The notes under the pieces are model-generated. The model was not told the origin of the DNA and made no database searches. It saw only the letters and a list, made by a program, of their open reading frames with translations. From Tetracladium setigerum (lineage: Eukaryota > Ascomycota > Leotiomycetes > Helotiales), in contig PZJY01000003.1 in NCBI GenBank assembly GCA_031472005.1, positions 1,302,001 to 1,366,000 on the forward strand: a stretch of DNA of 64,000 nucleotides, in the 5' to 3' direction. Below, piece by piece: positions 47,212 through 58,230 of the stretch (the first letter of the stretch is position 1; every line of letters starts with the position of its first letter). Both the position numbers and the translations under genes were made by a program.

Positions 47212-50196
47212 GATGGCGGTTTTGTGCTTTCCAAGTACGAATAACTGAAGTATCGACCGAGATGGAGTATATTGTCACTGTGAGAGTCGACAATAAGAAG
47301 TTGATGCAGGATAGAGAAGAGAAAGAAATTTCAATCTAAGGGCGATGCTCACCTCATATACCTTTTGATGCCCTCCGCACTATGAGACTAGGATACAGAA
47401 GGCGAGCTAGGTTGTCTGGAATAATGCTATACACCTCAAGACGGGTAAACTCCATCGCTGCATGCCGGATTTTTATCCGTCCAGTCAAGTGTGGATTAAA
47501 GAACATGTACCAGGAGGGGCCTGACGCCACAAAACATGGGGCAAGCAGCAGATATTCTGGAGCTGCGGATGCCAGCCAAACTTGGGGAAGAGTAACGGTC
47601 CCCGCGCTGGGGAATTTGAGCTCTCCAGACCATCCACTTTGAATCTGGAGAACTACGGCTTCCAGACACGGTGTCCCCGCCTACGAGTCAGCGCTCGTCC
47701 CAAGCACTAAGGCGGCCATACGGGCTTCTCATTGATGGAATAAATGGGAGGATTTATTCCACTTCACTGAGCTGCCAATGAGAGGCTTGGCCGCGGCAGC
47801 GATCCTAACATCTCGGAGAGTGGCCGGCATGCACGTTAAAAGCGCCACCAAGTCTGGAATTGAACATGGCAATGAGCCAAGAAGAAACAAGATAAAGCAA
47901 CCACTGACCAGCGTTGCCACAAATCTTGATCCAACCTTCAATTTCTCCGCATTATTCATAGAGGCTTGGTCTGCCAATAAATGTCGTACCCAGGGCGGAT
48001 TCGGGTCGAAAGGTACGAACGCTACAACCGAGTAAGTCACTCTGCAACCGAGGGCAATGCCAAGAAAAACTCACACGCTATCATCTTTGGATGTCGAGTT
48101 GCTGTAGGGCCGAACGAATGATCGAACAAACATGACCACCACCATGACCAGTAGAGCTGCAGAGTTGCAGAGTTGCAACGTGTGGCTCCAGCTTGCTCCA
48201 GCTGCTCAGAACGTCAAAAACGATCAGACGAGCATGCAAGCCGTTGTTATCCTTGCTCCACTTTCTACCAGAAACCACAATAAATTGACGAACAAGGGAG
48301 CACGAGTGGACGAAGAAGCTACGCGCCCTATCACTCCTGCGGATTATTGGTTAACATCTGTATTTTACAATTGATATCAGAAATCAATTCGCTCAGCCAG
48401 AACGAAGTGTGGAAACCTAGGACTTGGTATTGTTCGCGTCGAAAAAACAACGAAATGTCTCGACACCTTTTAATCCGAGAGTTCAGTAGGAACTGTGGAC
48501 TTCCCTCTTGGGAGGGTTGTGGTAAGACTGTCTCCAAGAATTGTTGATCTTCGCCACCTCGTATCATGGAGATGAGAGGTTGAATGGTCTGACTGTTCTC
48601 AGTCCCATGTCATCTTTCACGGTCAAAATACTGAGCTCCTTTTCTTGCGCTCTGAATATTTCCACTTGTAGAACTATCTCTAATTACTGTTAGGTCAATT
48701 ACCCTCAATAAATAAATTGAGCACGCTGGTAAAACAGGATTCATAATTATTGTGGCTGTTTTGAGATGCAGCCATTCCCCCGAACTTGTGACACCCCGAG
48801 GTTCGAAATCTCTCAACTTCTTGGCATCCATCGGGGCGGACACCGGCCAAGAATCGCCAAGAGTGTACAAGATTCGTCGACACTTGGCCTTGCTTGGAGA
48901 ATGGGTCGATATTTTCGAGTTGTGCCCCATTCTTCCCCAATTTCTCCATGCTGAAAGCCCAGTTCTCCGCTCCCCCAGCTATTTTTCCATCTCCGCATCA
49001 GAGGCTCGAAAATCCCAACTTTTTGGCGTCAACTTCGCGACAACACCACAACTTTGTCGAGGAGCGACATCTCGAGAATTCAAGAGCCCAGCCTGCGCCA
49101 ATTTTTGGGCTTTGGTGCCGAATGCCGAAGGCGAGGAAGGGCGGATGGTAAGCCTTTGCCTAGCAAGCCTCATGACCAGGCTGCAAAATTGCTGGTGTGG
49201 TGACCTTGACGACAACTTGTCAAGAGATATTGGCGTTCACGCCGCACAGGACGGATAAATCGATGATTCGACCACTTGCTCTGGGCATTCGGGGAAGATA
49301 TCATAATGTGAGGGGAACATTTTTCAACCTCCGAAGAAACCGTAGAGTTGTGTGTGATGTGCGAACAAATTGCACATGGTTGTCTTCATGGAGCCACGAA
49401 TTAGTTGGTTGCTGGGCAAGGACGAAAGTGGAGATTAATGAAGCAAAAGGCGGTCGAGGCGATGTCTGGGATAGACAAGCACAAGCAGGGAAGAATGGAA
49501 AAGGGTTGTGAACTTGTGCCCCTTCGCATTTCCCTAAATCTGATATCAGATCTCCACCCTCCTCTCCTAAATTGTATAACACAGATGCAGAACGACTGGG
49601 AGCAAAATTTCAAATTGGCATGGAGCGACAAATATTGGATGAAGGCATGTGACTATGAACAGCCTTAAGGTGAAGATATTACTTCCAATACTCCGTACAA
49701 GTTCAGCACTCCCTCGATCACGAAAAGTCTCCAAAACAGTACGAATATGAGTTCGTGAGATTTAAACTTGAACTGTCACAGAAGTCCGAAGTAGTCCGAG
49801 AGATCTAGACTTTCTCAAGAGAGGAGGCTATTTTCATCACGTGACTGCCATGCCAATATCTCTGATTTCGCTGTTACCTGGCATATTGGAGAGTGTTGGG
49901 AACTTTATTGTTGATGTTGTTCATCGAAGATAGCAGACATATCGTTACTGTAAGTTCCAGACAATTCTCTCCCTTGGTAGTTTGGTTTTGGTCTTTTCAA
50001 GTGATAAGCGAGGCTGGATAGCTCCAACTCAATCTGGCGTTCTCTCTTGGCGCGTTTCCGGATGCGTTCCTTCTCCCTTCACAACCATTGCATTTCCACC
50101 CCAGCCAGAAGGCTCTGGCGTCTCTATCTGGGCAACAAATCTATGGAATGATATGTTGCATCCGGTAAAGCTCTACCTGGGGAGTGAGAGGCCAGC
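47212..50196. other. 3 kb intergenic region between divergent genes
   Basis: This separates the sugar transporter (minus) from the SDR-like gene (plus). It contains a GCAGAGTT tandem near 48160-48178. The longest frame (48752-49258) has no recognisable features. No gene is supported. Confidence 0.35.
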
Positions 50197-50315
50197 ATGG
50201 CCACAGAACGTAAACTGTCGGAAGGAGGGCCTCCTCGAAAGCCCAAATACCGATAGCTTCATTTCGTGAGTACGCTGGCTACAAATTGCCTACAGTGATC
50301 TAACGGGCTTTAGCG

Positions 50316-51436
50316 ATGCACAACTCGCCGAGAGTATGGTTTATAACTTCTGCCATGTCGCCGCTGGCCATACGGCTGATAAGGCAGTTGCTCGCCCATC
50401 GAGACTATGTTGCAGCTGTTCTACCGCCCCACGAAATCGAGGATGACGAGCGAAGCTTCGAGTTTAGACAGCTGATAGATGAATGCAAAACTGGTGGCAA
50501 GGACAGGGAAGGTTGGAAGGACAGAATAAGAGGCATTAAATGCGACGGCAGGATAATGGGACAGTGTGGAGCAGCAATTGCCGAGGCGGTTGAGCTCTTC
50601 GGACGAATCGACATTCTTTTATGTTGCACATCTGAGGGTGGGTATATCGAAGGCCGAACTAGTATCTTCCATTCGTGCTGACTTTCCCAGCTGTTGTCGG
50701 GTCTGTAGAAGAGCTCTCCACGAACACCGCAACCCAAAACCTTGTTCAAGATCAATTTGAAACAATTTACTTCAGCCAAGTCAACTTTATCAAGGCCGCG
50801 CTTCCTATACTTCGAGACAAGCATACTGGTCATATCGTGGTGTTAACCAATGTATCTGGTCACATCGCTACGCCTGGCATGCCTATGTATTCTGCCTCGA
50901 TCTGGGCTCTCGAAGGGTTTTGCGATTCCCTTGCATACGAAATTGCGCCTTTCAACGTCAAGCTCACCATTGTACAGCCAAACAAGGAGATTGCTGTCCT
51001 AACCAACAAGATTATATTCACTCCTCAGCTACCACAATATGAGAGTCAACACAACCCAGCGCCAGGGCTGAGGGACATTCTCACAAATGTGGTTAACATG
51101 TACCCGGAAACAAAGATACCCGAGGAAGACTCCCAAAAGATTACTTCAAGATACCCTAGACTTTCTACAGAGACCAAGGATAGACTAGTCATGGAAACAG
51201 TGCACGCACTTACGGCAATCGGTGGGCATGAAAACCCTCCCGCGAGGCATATCGTGGGCTTTGAAGGTGTTGCGTCCGTGAAAGAGAAGCTCAAGACGGT
51301 TTCAGAGGAACTCGAAGACTTCATCGAGGTTAGCTGCGCCGTGGATATTTTCACAAGTGATGTTGGACGAGCTGCCCTGTCAGGAGGTCGGGATGCCAGT
51401 CTTACGAATGCTGGACTCGATGCATCGAAGACCTGA
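50316..51436 (+). CDS. SDR-like protein lacking catalytic residues
   Basis: Rossmann-fold short-chain dehydrogenase/reductase homologue of 355 residues in two exons (50316-50637 and 50691-51436; donor GTGGGT). The order of secondary structure is SDR-like: PRVWFITSAMSPLAIRLIRQLLAH, FGRIDILLCC, ALPILRDKHTGHIVVLTNVSGHIATPG, MYSASIWALEGFCDSLAYEIAPFNVKLTIVQPN. The catalytic signature is broken: the Tyr is there, but Ile stands where Lys of YxxxK should be. The TGxxxGxG cofactor motif is TSAMSPLA, and the NNAG motif is absent. It is therefore probably not an active oxidoreductase and could be a structural or regulatory relative. An upstream ATG at 50197 would add an N-terminal exon (donor GTGAGTACG at about 50267) only if one base is added to GGG 50227-50229. 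It is convergent with the synthetase at 51692-55482, 255 bases apart. Confidence 0.75.
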
Positions 51437-51691
51437 ATTTTGTCAACGCACTGTGAGAGCTTTTATAGGTTTTTCATCGTGCATACGAGAAATATATACC
51501 TCCATGATTCTGAATTACTGAACGCCCTCCATGTTCAGTTGCGCAAAGCAAACCCACGAACAATCCCCCTCCGGAAACAACACGCTTTTTGGGTATCTCC
51601 AACGCCAGAAACGAAAAAAGGAAATGAGCCGAGAGCGAATTCCAGAACGGGCTTGATATATCCTCCCATCTCCGGACGAATCTAGTCTGGT
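51437..51691. other. Short convergent intergenic region
   Basis: 255 bases between the stop codons of the SDR-like gene and the NRPS-like gene; no terminator-like structure beyond AT-rich sequence. Confidence 0.5.
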
Positions 51692-54600
51692 TTATGCTTC
51701 TGTTGTACGCCTCGACGCTGAAGCACTTTTGACTTGTCGACATTCTAGAACCTGCTTGAATTTCTTTTGGAAAGCGTTCAGATTTGGTGGGCTGATCATG
51801 GTTCTGTGCCCACCACCAACAAAGTGGTACTCGGGCTTCTGAACGAGTTTATCCCATTGATGGATGTAGTCATCGCACCATTCTTTTGTTGTCTTGGCTT
51901 TCACAATTCCGATCAGTGGAACCGTCCAAAAAATGTCCTAATTCAACGATGGAATTAGCTCAGTGCTTCAACACTTTAAGGAAAGCAAACAGGGACATTT
52001 TCGTGACCCCAACATATCGTTTTTCCGGGGGTATTTGCGGGCTTGTCTTACCATGTGAGGAACCGATCCTTCTGGGTCGTAATCGCAAGTAACCTTCTTC
52101 AAGGCAAGGGCCAAATCGGCCCAACGCTTGAGCCTGTTTGTATCGATACCGAGAGCAAGTACTCGTTCTGCGGAAGCAGTAGCGAGAATGTGAGCGAGAA
52201 CATCGTCTTCATCGTGCTCACGGAAACGGGGCAGCTCGGCATAGGCGTGGTCCTCATCCATCAGCCCAAGGAAGAAAGCAACACTGATAACGCACTCGTA
52301 CCAATCATAGCCCTGCGATCTTTCCTTGAGGAAAGGTGCCTGGTCGAAAGTTGCCAGGAAGTCCACCTCATCACCCGCTTCGGTCATGCGTTTTGTAATT
52401 TCCCATGTTAGAAGAGAGCCGAAGGAATATCCAGCCAGTGCATAAGGTCCTGTGGGTTGAGTCTTCTTGATTGCGCGGTGATAACAATCAATGATCTCGT
52501 CCATATTTTGGAAGAAACCCTCGCCATCGAAGCCACGTGCACGGAGGGCATAGACGGGTCGGTCTGTGATGTGCCTGGCCAGGTTCATGAAGATCAAAAC
52601 CTCCCCCATACCTGGGTGGACAAAAAATATGGGCGATTTGGTCATTTCACTTGTTTTGGGTTGCAAAACCACAACTGGGTCATACTCGGCATCTGGGCTG
52701 AGAGCATCAAGAGCGGCACCAAGTTCTCGGATGGTGGGATGAGCGAAGAGAATGGTGATTGGGAAGCTAGTTCGAAGCCTACGCATGAGAATCCGACGCA
52801 TTCTAAGGAGGTCGGCAGAACTGACTCCCAAGTTGAAGATATTGCAGTTTGAGCCGAGGTCAGGGACAGCATGGGTAAAGATTTCCTTGTAGGTGTCTAC
52901 TATGATATTCTCGGTTTGCGTGGATGCCGGAGTGAATGTAGCTTGTTGAAAAGCGCGGATCTGTCTGTAGTCCTCGTCCTCGTACCGATCGTAATACCCT
53001 CTTTCATATTTGGCTCGTATGCCAGAGCGAGAAAGCTTGCCGAGAGCTGATTTCACCAAAACTCTGCTGCATAGCGGGAGAATGTGGAATGGGCGGACAC
53101 CACAATATAAAACGACGGCCTTGGAAATCGCAGTGTGGGTGTCGATACGCGCGCAGGCATCGAAGATCTCATCTACAACAATGTTAGCAAACTTCCTAAA
53201 ACTCAAGAAGAATGATTTGTTGACTCTCGAACTCGTCTCTGGGGCTTCTTGTGAACACTTACATGTTGGACAATAAACGATAACCATTCCTTCTGTATTT
53301 GGGTTGTCGGCTGGACGAATGGGAAAGATGGCCGTGAATGATGACATCTACTCCAAGGATTAATAATTGTCATCTCGTGAAGGTTGAGAAGACGACTCCT
53401 TTCATCTAATTGTGGAGCTGGAAACTGCCGCAAAGAGAAATCGAACACTTCTTTCAAAACTTACCATTCCTTCGATCTTAGCATCTTCAAGAGCGGCTTC
53501 AATTGCATGAGGATAATGATTCACACTGGTTCTCGGTTAGAAGGATGGTATTTCTAACCACACGTGAGGGCTTACCCGTTGATAACAAGCGTGTCTTGAA
53601 CTCTTCCCTCGAGGTGTACAAATCCCAACTCGTCAATCCTGGCCACATCTCCTGTCTTGAACCATCCGTCGTCGGTGAAGGCCTTCGAGGTAGCGGCTGT
53701 GTCATTATAGTAGCAGTCAAACACGGCCTCACCAAACAACTGCATGTCTCCCAGCTCGTTGACATCGCAAACTCCCGCTCCCGAATGTCTCATAATTCGT
53801 ACACGGGCAGTTATGATCGGCTCACCGATACTCGCAAAGTCCAGCTTGCACGCAACATCAAAAGTAGGGCAGACTGTGGAATACATACATCCAGCGCAGG
53901 TCTCGGTCATTCCGAATCCAGGCTTGATGAATGAACATGGGCGTTGTGGACTTGCAACATCCCCGTCAACTTTTGGCAGGTTTCTACCACATTGCTTTCT
54001 CCTCCAGATATGAGAGCTCGAAGACAACCCAAGTCCCAGGCAGTTTTTGTGTAGGGACTTTTTCGTTCTGCTTGTCCTGTCAGGGCTTCGAAAACTTCCT
54101 GCGTATTCATGCTTTCCGATCTATGTGAATTAGCGCAAGGAAAATGAGGATACGTGCAGTTGTGCAAATGAAAGGTTTCGCTTGGAAATTTCCTTGCGAA
54201 TAGAAAGGCTCGTCAGGTGCGGGGTGACTTACTCATCAATCCAATTCTCTATAAAGCGCAACTTTTCATTCTCGATTTCCTTTATGAGCGAGTTCAGCAA
54301 AAAGTTTGGAGCAAACGTGTAGGAGACTCGGAAGTTGTCTATGAGACTAAGTAGCTTCAACGGCTCCGTAACAATGTCTGCGGTTTGAACTTGTATCTGG
54401 ACGGCACCAAGATGGAGGGCATGAAGATGGATTTCCATGAGATTGGCTACATGCGAGAAGTCTGTCCAGCTGAGAAATACATCATTCGCGCTTGTGGCAC
54501 TAGAACAAATTGTCTTTTAGTTCCTGTATCAGCCAAGAAGGCCGATGATATTTTACTTACAACATATCCTGCTTTCCTTTCAGAGATGCTAGAAGTTGTC

Positions 54601-55482
54601 GATGCTTGATGGCAACGCCCTTGGATACGCCCGTGCTACCCGAGGTCAACATAATCATGGCAATCTCATCTTCCGTCATGTGTCCTCCAGGGAAAGCATA
54701 GGTGCGGTGGAGTTCTCGAGGTAGTTCCTCCAACTGGCTGACTTTGAAAATCCTTATCCCCGAGACAGCATATGGTTGAAAGAGTTTCATGAGTCTCCCA
54801 TTTGTCAAAAACAAAGGCTCTTTGAGGAGCATTCTCAGGCCGTCAACATATCTTACTTGTTCGGGGAAGCCTCCTTTAAATGGTATCGAGATGCTACAAA
54901 ACGATAAACTTAGCAACAGATCCTCAAGCATTGACGGGTTTTGGGAGAAGCAAGTCGCTGGTCAGCTGCCAGCGCGCAACCCCCTCCCTTTATCTCTGGT
55001 ATTTAGTCACTCACCAAGGAATCAAGCCAGCAGCTACAACTGCCCAAAACCATGTGATATTCTGGTAGTGGTTATCGAAATGCAAAACCACAAGTCGATT
55101 GAATTTTCCCTTTCCGACCTGGCCTTTCTCCAACTTTTGAGTACGAAGCATGAAGGATTTCTCCCAGGCGTCTCGTCGAAGCTCGAGGTAGGTCTGTCTC
55201 TTCACTCTCTCTTTTTCGGGTTTGTCGCCTTCCTTCAATGGCTGTCAGCACTGGTACATCAAAGGCCCTGTGACAGGGCCATGGCTATTGGGATTCAATG
55301 GCAAGCGTTCGAGCTTGTATCCTGGACAAAGCCTGTTTGTTGCAAGCTGTGGAGGCTTTACTTACAATGTAAATGATTTCGTTGTCTTTGTAAGGACTGT
55401 CGCAGATGCGATTGAGTATGTTCCAAAGGTTCTTGGGGTAGAGAGCATGCGCAATGGGTACCATGCCGGCAGCGGTGTCCAT
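51692..55482 (-). CDS. NRPS-like synthetase, adenylation-thiolation-thioesterase (A-T-TE), with one frame break
   Basis: A single-module enzyme without a condensation domain. In this family, A-T-TE proteins activate an acid (often an aryl 2-oxo acid), load it on the T domain, and release dimers such as furanones or benzoquinones. About 950 residues in nine or so exons; the ATG at 55482 (MDTAAGMVPIAHALYPKN) is the likeliest start. A domain: LHFDNHYQNITWFWAVVAAG, the AMP-binding core MIMLTSGSTGVSKGVAIKH, FLSWTDFSHVANLMEIH, LISGGESNVVETC, GFGMTETCAG, DDGWFKTGDVARIDELG and DTLVINGVNHYPHAIE. T domain: NCNIFNLGVSSADLLRMRRIL (Ser for phosphopantetheine). TE: IFFVHPGMGEV, GYSFGSLLTWEI (nucleophile Ser) and GGGHRTMI (His). 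The frame breaks in the A domain at CCCC 53961-53964, after ETCQKLTG. The natural substrate cannot be determined by eye. It could be a secondary-metabolite or phytotoxin gene; no product is claimed. Confidence 0.85.
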
Positions 55483-57835
55483 TGTTCCGGCGGTTGCACT
55501 GCAGTCTGCAGTGCGAGATACAAAGGAAAGTGTTCTTGTATCAAATCAACGGGGCCGAAGATGGGTTCGTTTGTGGTCGTTGTGATTCTGCAGACCGAGA
55601 AGGTTGTTGTTGCGTAGATCGATTTTGGAAGGGAGAGATTTTGACGTCGAGGCTCAAACCTGGAGGGCAACCTGCGACGGCGTGAATGTTGACAAGCACA
55701 ATTCAGTTACCATCTTCACTTTGTTTATGCGCTAGTAGCCACCGAGTGAAAGCGAACAGTCAACCCCTCCGAAGCAAATAACATTTCAACGTTGACGTTT
55801 TTGTAAACATCCCCGTCGGTCGGCTGGATCTTAAGCGAGACGCGTCTTAACTCTGGACCAACATTTGCTCTCTACCATGAGAAGCTAGCTATCACATGAC
55901 ATCCAGCTACTTGCGATTCGTTTGGTGGCGCTTTTTGGCGATGCTCAATAGCCTCAATGGAGTGCATTGCCATTAGGCTAAACGTCGAGGCGATATCTCG
56001 ATTGATGTTTTCGAAAAATTTCTGCTTGCGCAATCAGCACATGTCAGCAAAGGGACCACACCACGTACTTTGGGGGAAATGAATATCTGTGACCATGACT
56101 TCTAAGAGTTGAGAGTTCAAAAGCTTACCTCGCCATGCTAGAAAGCAGGTGGGGAAGATCTGCGACGGCCATCTTGGTCTTTTTCATACAATTTCATAGG
56201 TCAAACAAAGCCTTGCCAGCAGTGATTCTTTAGAACCCGAGTCTTCAAAAGTTTAAGTACTTGATAGCACAGCGGTCGAGCGTCAATGCCACGTTTATAT
56301 AATCTGGGAAAGAGAGCCGGCCCGGCTTTCAAAAATGTGGTACATCCGAGTTTCGCTGGACAACAAGGACGCAACTTGCGGTGTGGGATTTTATCATTCG
56401 GTGGTATTTTCTGGAGCGTTGTTATGCCGTAGGGAAGAAGAATCTGACATCACCCGTATATATTGTCTTGTGGTAGCGAGTGTGCATAACCTGGAGATGG
56501 CTTGATTCAATTTGCACTTTCTCATGCAAGAATTCATCCAATTCTTGCCGAGGCCGGACAGGATTGGCTGGGAGATATCTCAGCTGAATATTTTGGTCTT
56601 GGATATGACTTCTTATTTCCGTTGCAGATAGAAAGAGAAGAAGCTCTGAAGGTTGCGTGTAGACTTGTTGTTGGCATCCTACAGCAAATCAAGGAGAAAT
56701 AAGTTTGATGGATATTTCTCATTTTTAAACAAACATATTTCCCGAAGGACTTCCTCCAACAAACTTGGGCGTGAAACCGAAAGAACAACACCAGACACCA
56801 TTCATCTATTCACATAAATGGACTCTTATACTTAATAGTAGTGATTCAACCAAAGTTCCAGTGGTGAGGCGATCCCTTCGTCAATCCAAAGACTTGAAAA
56901 CACTTTACAAAAACCAAACATCACAAAGTCTCATTAGCTCCCATAGTGTTCCAAAACTCCTCAAATCCACTTCCTCGATCATTCAAAACGAACTATCCCA
57001 AAACAAAATTCCTCCATGGACGAGAACAAGCTAGCTTGTTTAGTTGTCGAAATCAATACCCAAAGACCACCACGTCGCGTTTCAAAATTTCCAAATCAAG
57101 CACACTTTTCTTTATCGGTAGGCCAGTGATATTTTATATGTTTTTAGATCTATCGACCGCCCTGTATACGACTGTTCGTTCTTAAAAGATGAAGGAAATC
57201 ATGAAGCTGTTGCTCTTCGACATATGCGGATTAGTTAGTTACATTTATACGTATACGTATAGCAGGTTGGTGAAACGGTTGGTCTTGGGATGGTGGTTTG
57301 TAATGCTTGGTATATGAAGTAGAGGGGAGTTAAGCTTCCCAGATATATCTATAGTGATTACAAACACATGTCCAAAGCTCTACGCGAGGATTTAGCTCAG
57401 TGTTCCCAATAGATTATGGATACCTAATCTTTTCTCTCCGACATCAACAGGATCATCAACCACTTGCTTCTCGAGAGCTGCTCCTAATCAATCTGTTAGA
57501 ATGTGCTGTATTACTCTTCTCCTGTAGATTTGACTCGAGGAGTTGTCTTTCTCCCAGTTGGGTGGCAGTGGCAGTGCGTATGGATATTGGGGGTATTGGT
57601 TTTGTAGACTCTCTCTCAGTGTCCTCACTGACTTAGTCTTTGACAGATATCTGTGCTGCTTCATCATTGATGTTGACCTGGGTAGAAGCCATGACTTGCT
57701 ATGGACGTCCTAGACCTACCTCTGTTGACCATTCCCGCTGCTCAATCGCCAATCTCCTCTCTACCATCACTCTCCTCAACAGCCTTCGTTTCAGATGCTC
57801 TGTCCCATTCTCAAACTCTCTGGTTCCCTAGTATC
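55483..57835. other. Intergenic region
   Basis: Upstream region of the synthetase. It contains a 16-bp palindrome at 57246-57261. Frames such as 56502-56702 are unsupported. Confidence 0.35.
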
Positions 57836-58230
57836 CTACCACGTCTCAGTATCCTCGTCTTCCCCATTCTTATCTTCTACATCCCGGACGCCTCAGATCG
57901 CTTCATAAATCTCCCTCGCGCATCTCTTAAGATGGGTTTAGCAGCTCCAGGAGCAGTAATTTCAGTATTCTGTAGTGCAGTAGCCTTCTTATTCTTCCTG
58001 GAAGGTGTCGTAGCGTCCTTATTCTCAGTATCAGTACCGTCAACCTTCGTGGTATTGGTGCGTAGAACACGTCTTTGATTGGGTTCGACTGGTGGAGGCG
58101 GAGGAGAGTTGTCGGCATTTCCCCTCAAGTGACTGCGCGTGATTCGGAAGGGAGTTTGTGATGAAGCAGAAGCAAAAGTATCTGGAGAAGTGGCAAGCAC
58201 TTTGTCTTTGGCTTTATTGGTAGTTGGCAT
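57836..58230 (-). CDS. Small basic protein with acidic tail, one frame break
   Basis: Starts at the ATG at 58230 (MPTTNKAKDKVLATSPD). The first 116 codons give a disordered, Thr/Ser/Pro/Arg-rich polypeptide with basic motifs (RITRSHLRG, SRKNKKATAL) that ends at a TAG at 57877-57879. The other frame is open beyond this and encodes an acidic tail (DVEDKNGEDEDTETW) ending at a TAG at 57836-57838. The two join if one base is added to CCC at 57883-57885. I do not recognise the protein; composition suggests a nuclear or nucleic-acid binding role, by inference only. Confidence 0.45.

Noticed and set aside
48752..49258. 168-codon plus-strand frame
   Set aside because: No motif, no splice support, low-information composition; several frames on both strands are open here.
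57391..57425. tRNA-like A-box sequence GATTTAGCTCAGTG
   Set aside because: No T-arm (GGTTCRA) or acceptor stem at the right distance. Similar hits at 51950 and 62475 fail for the same reason.
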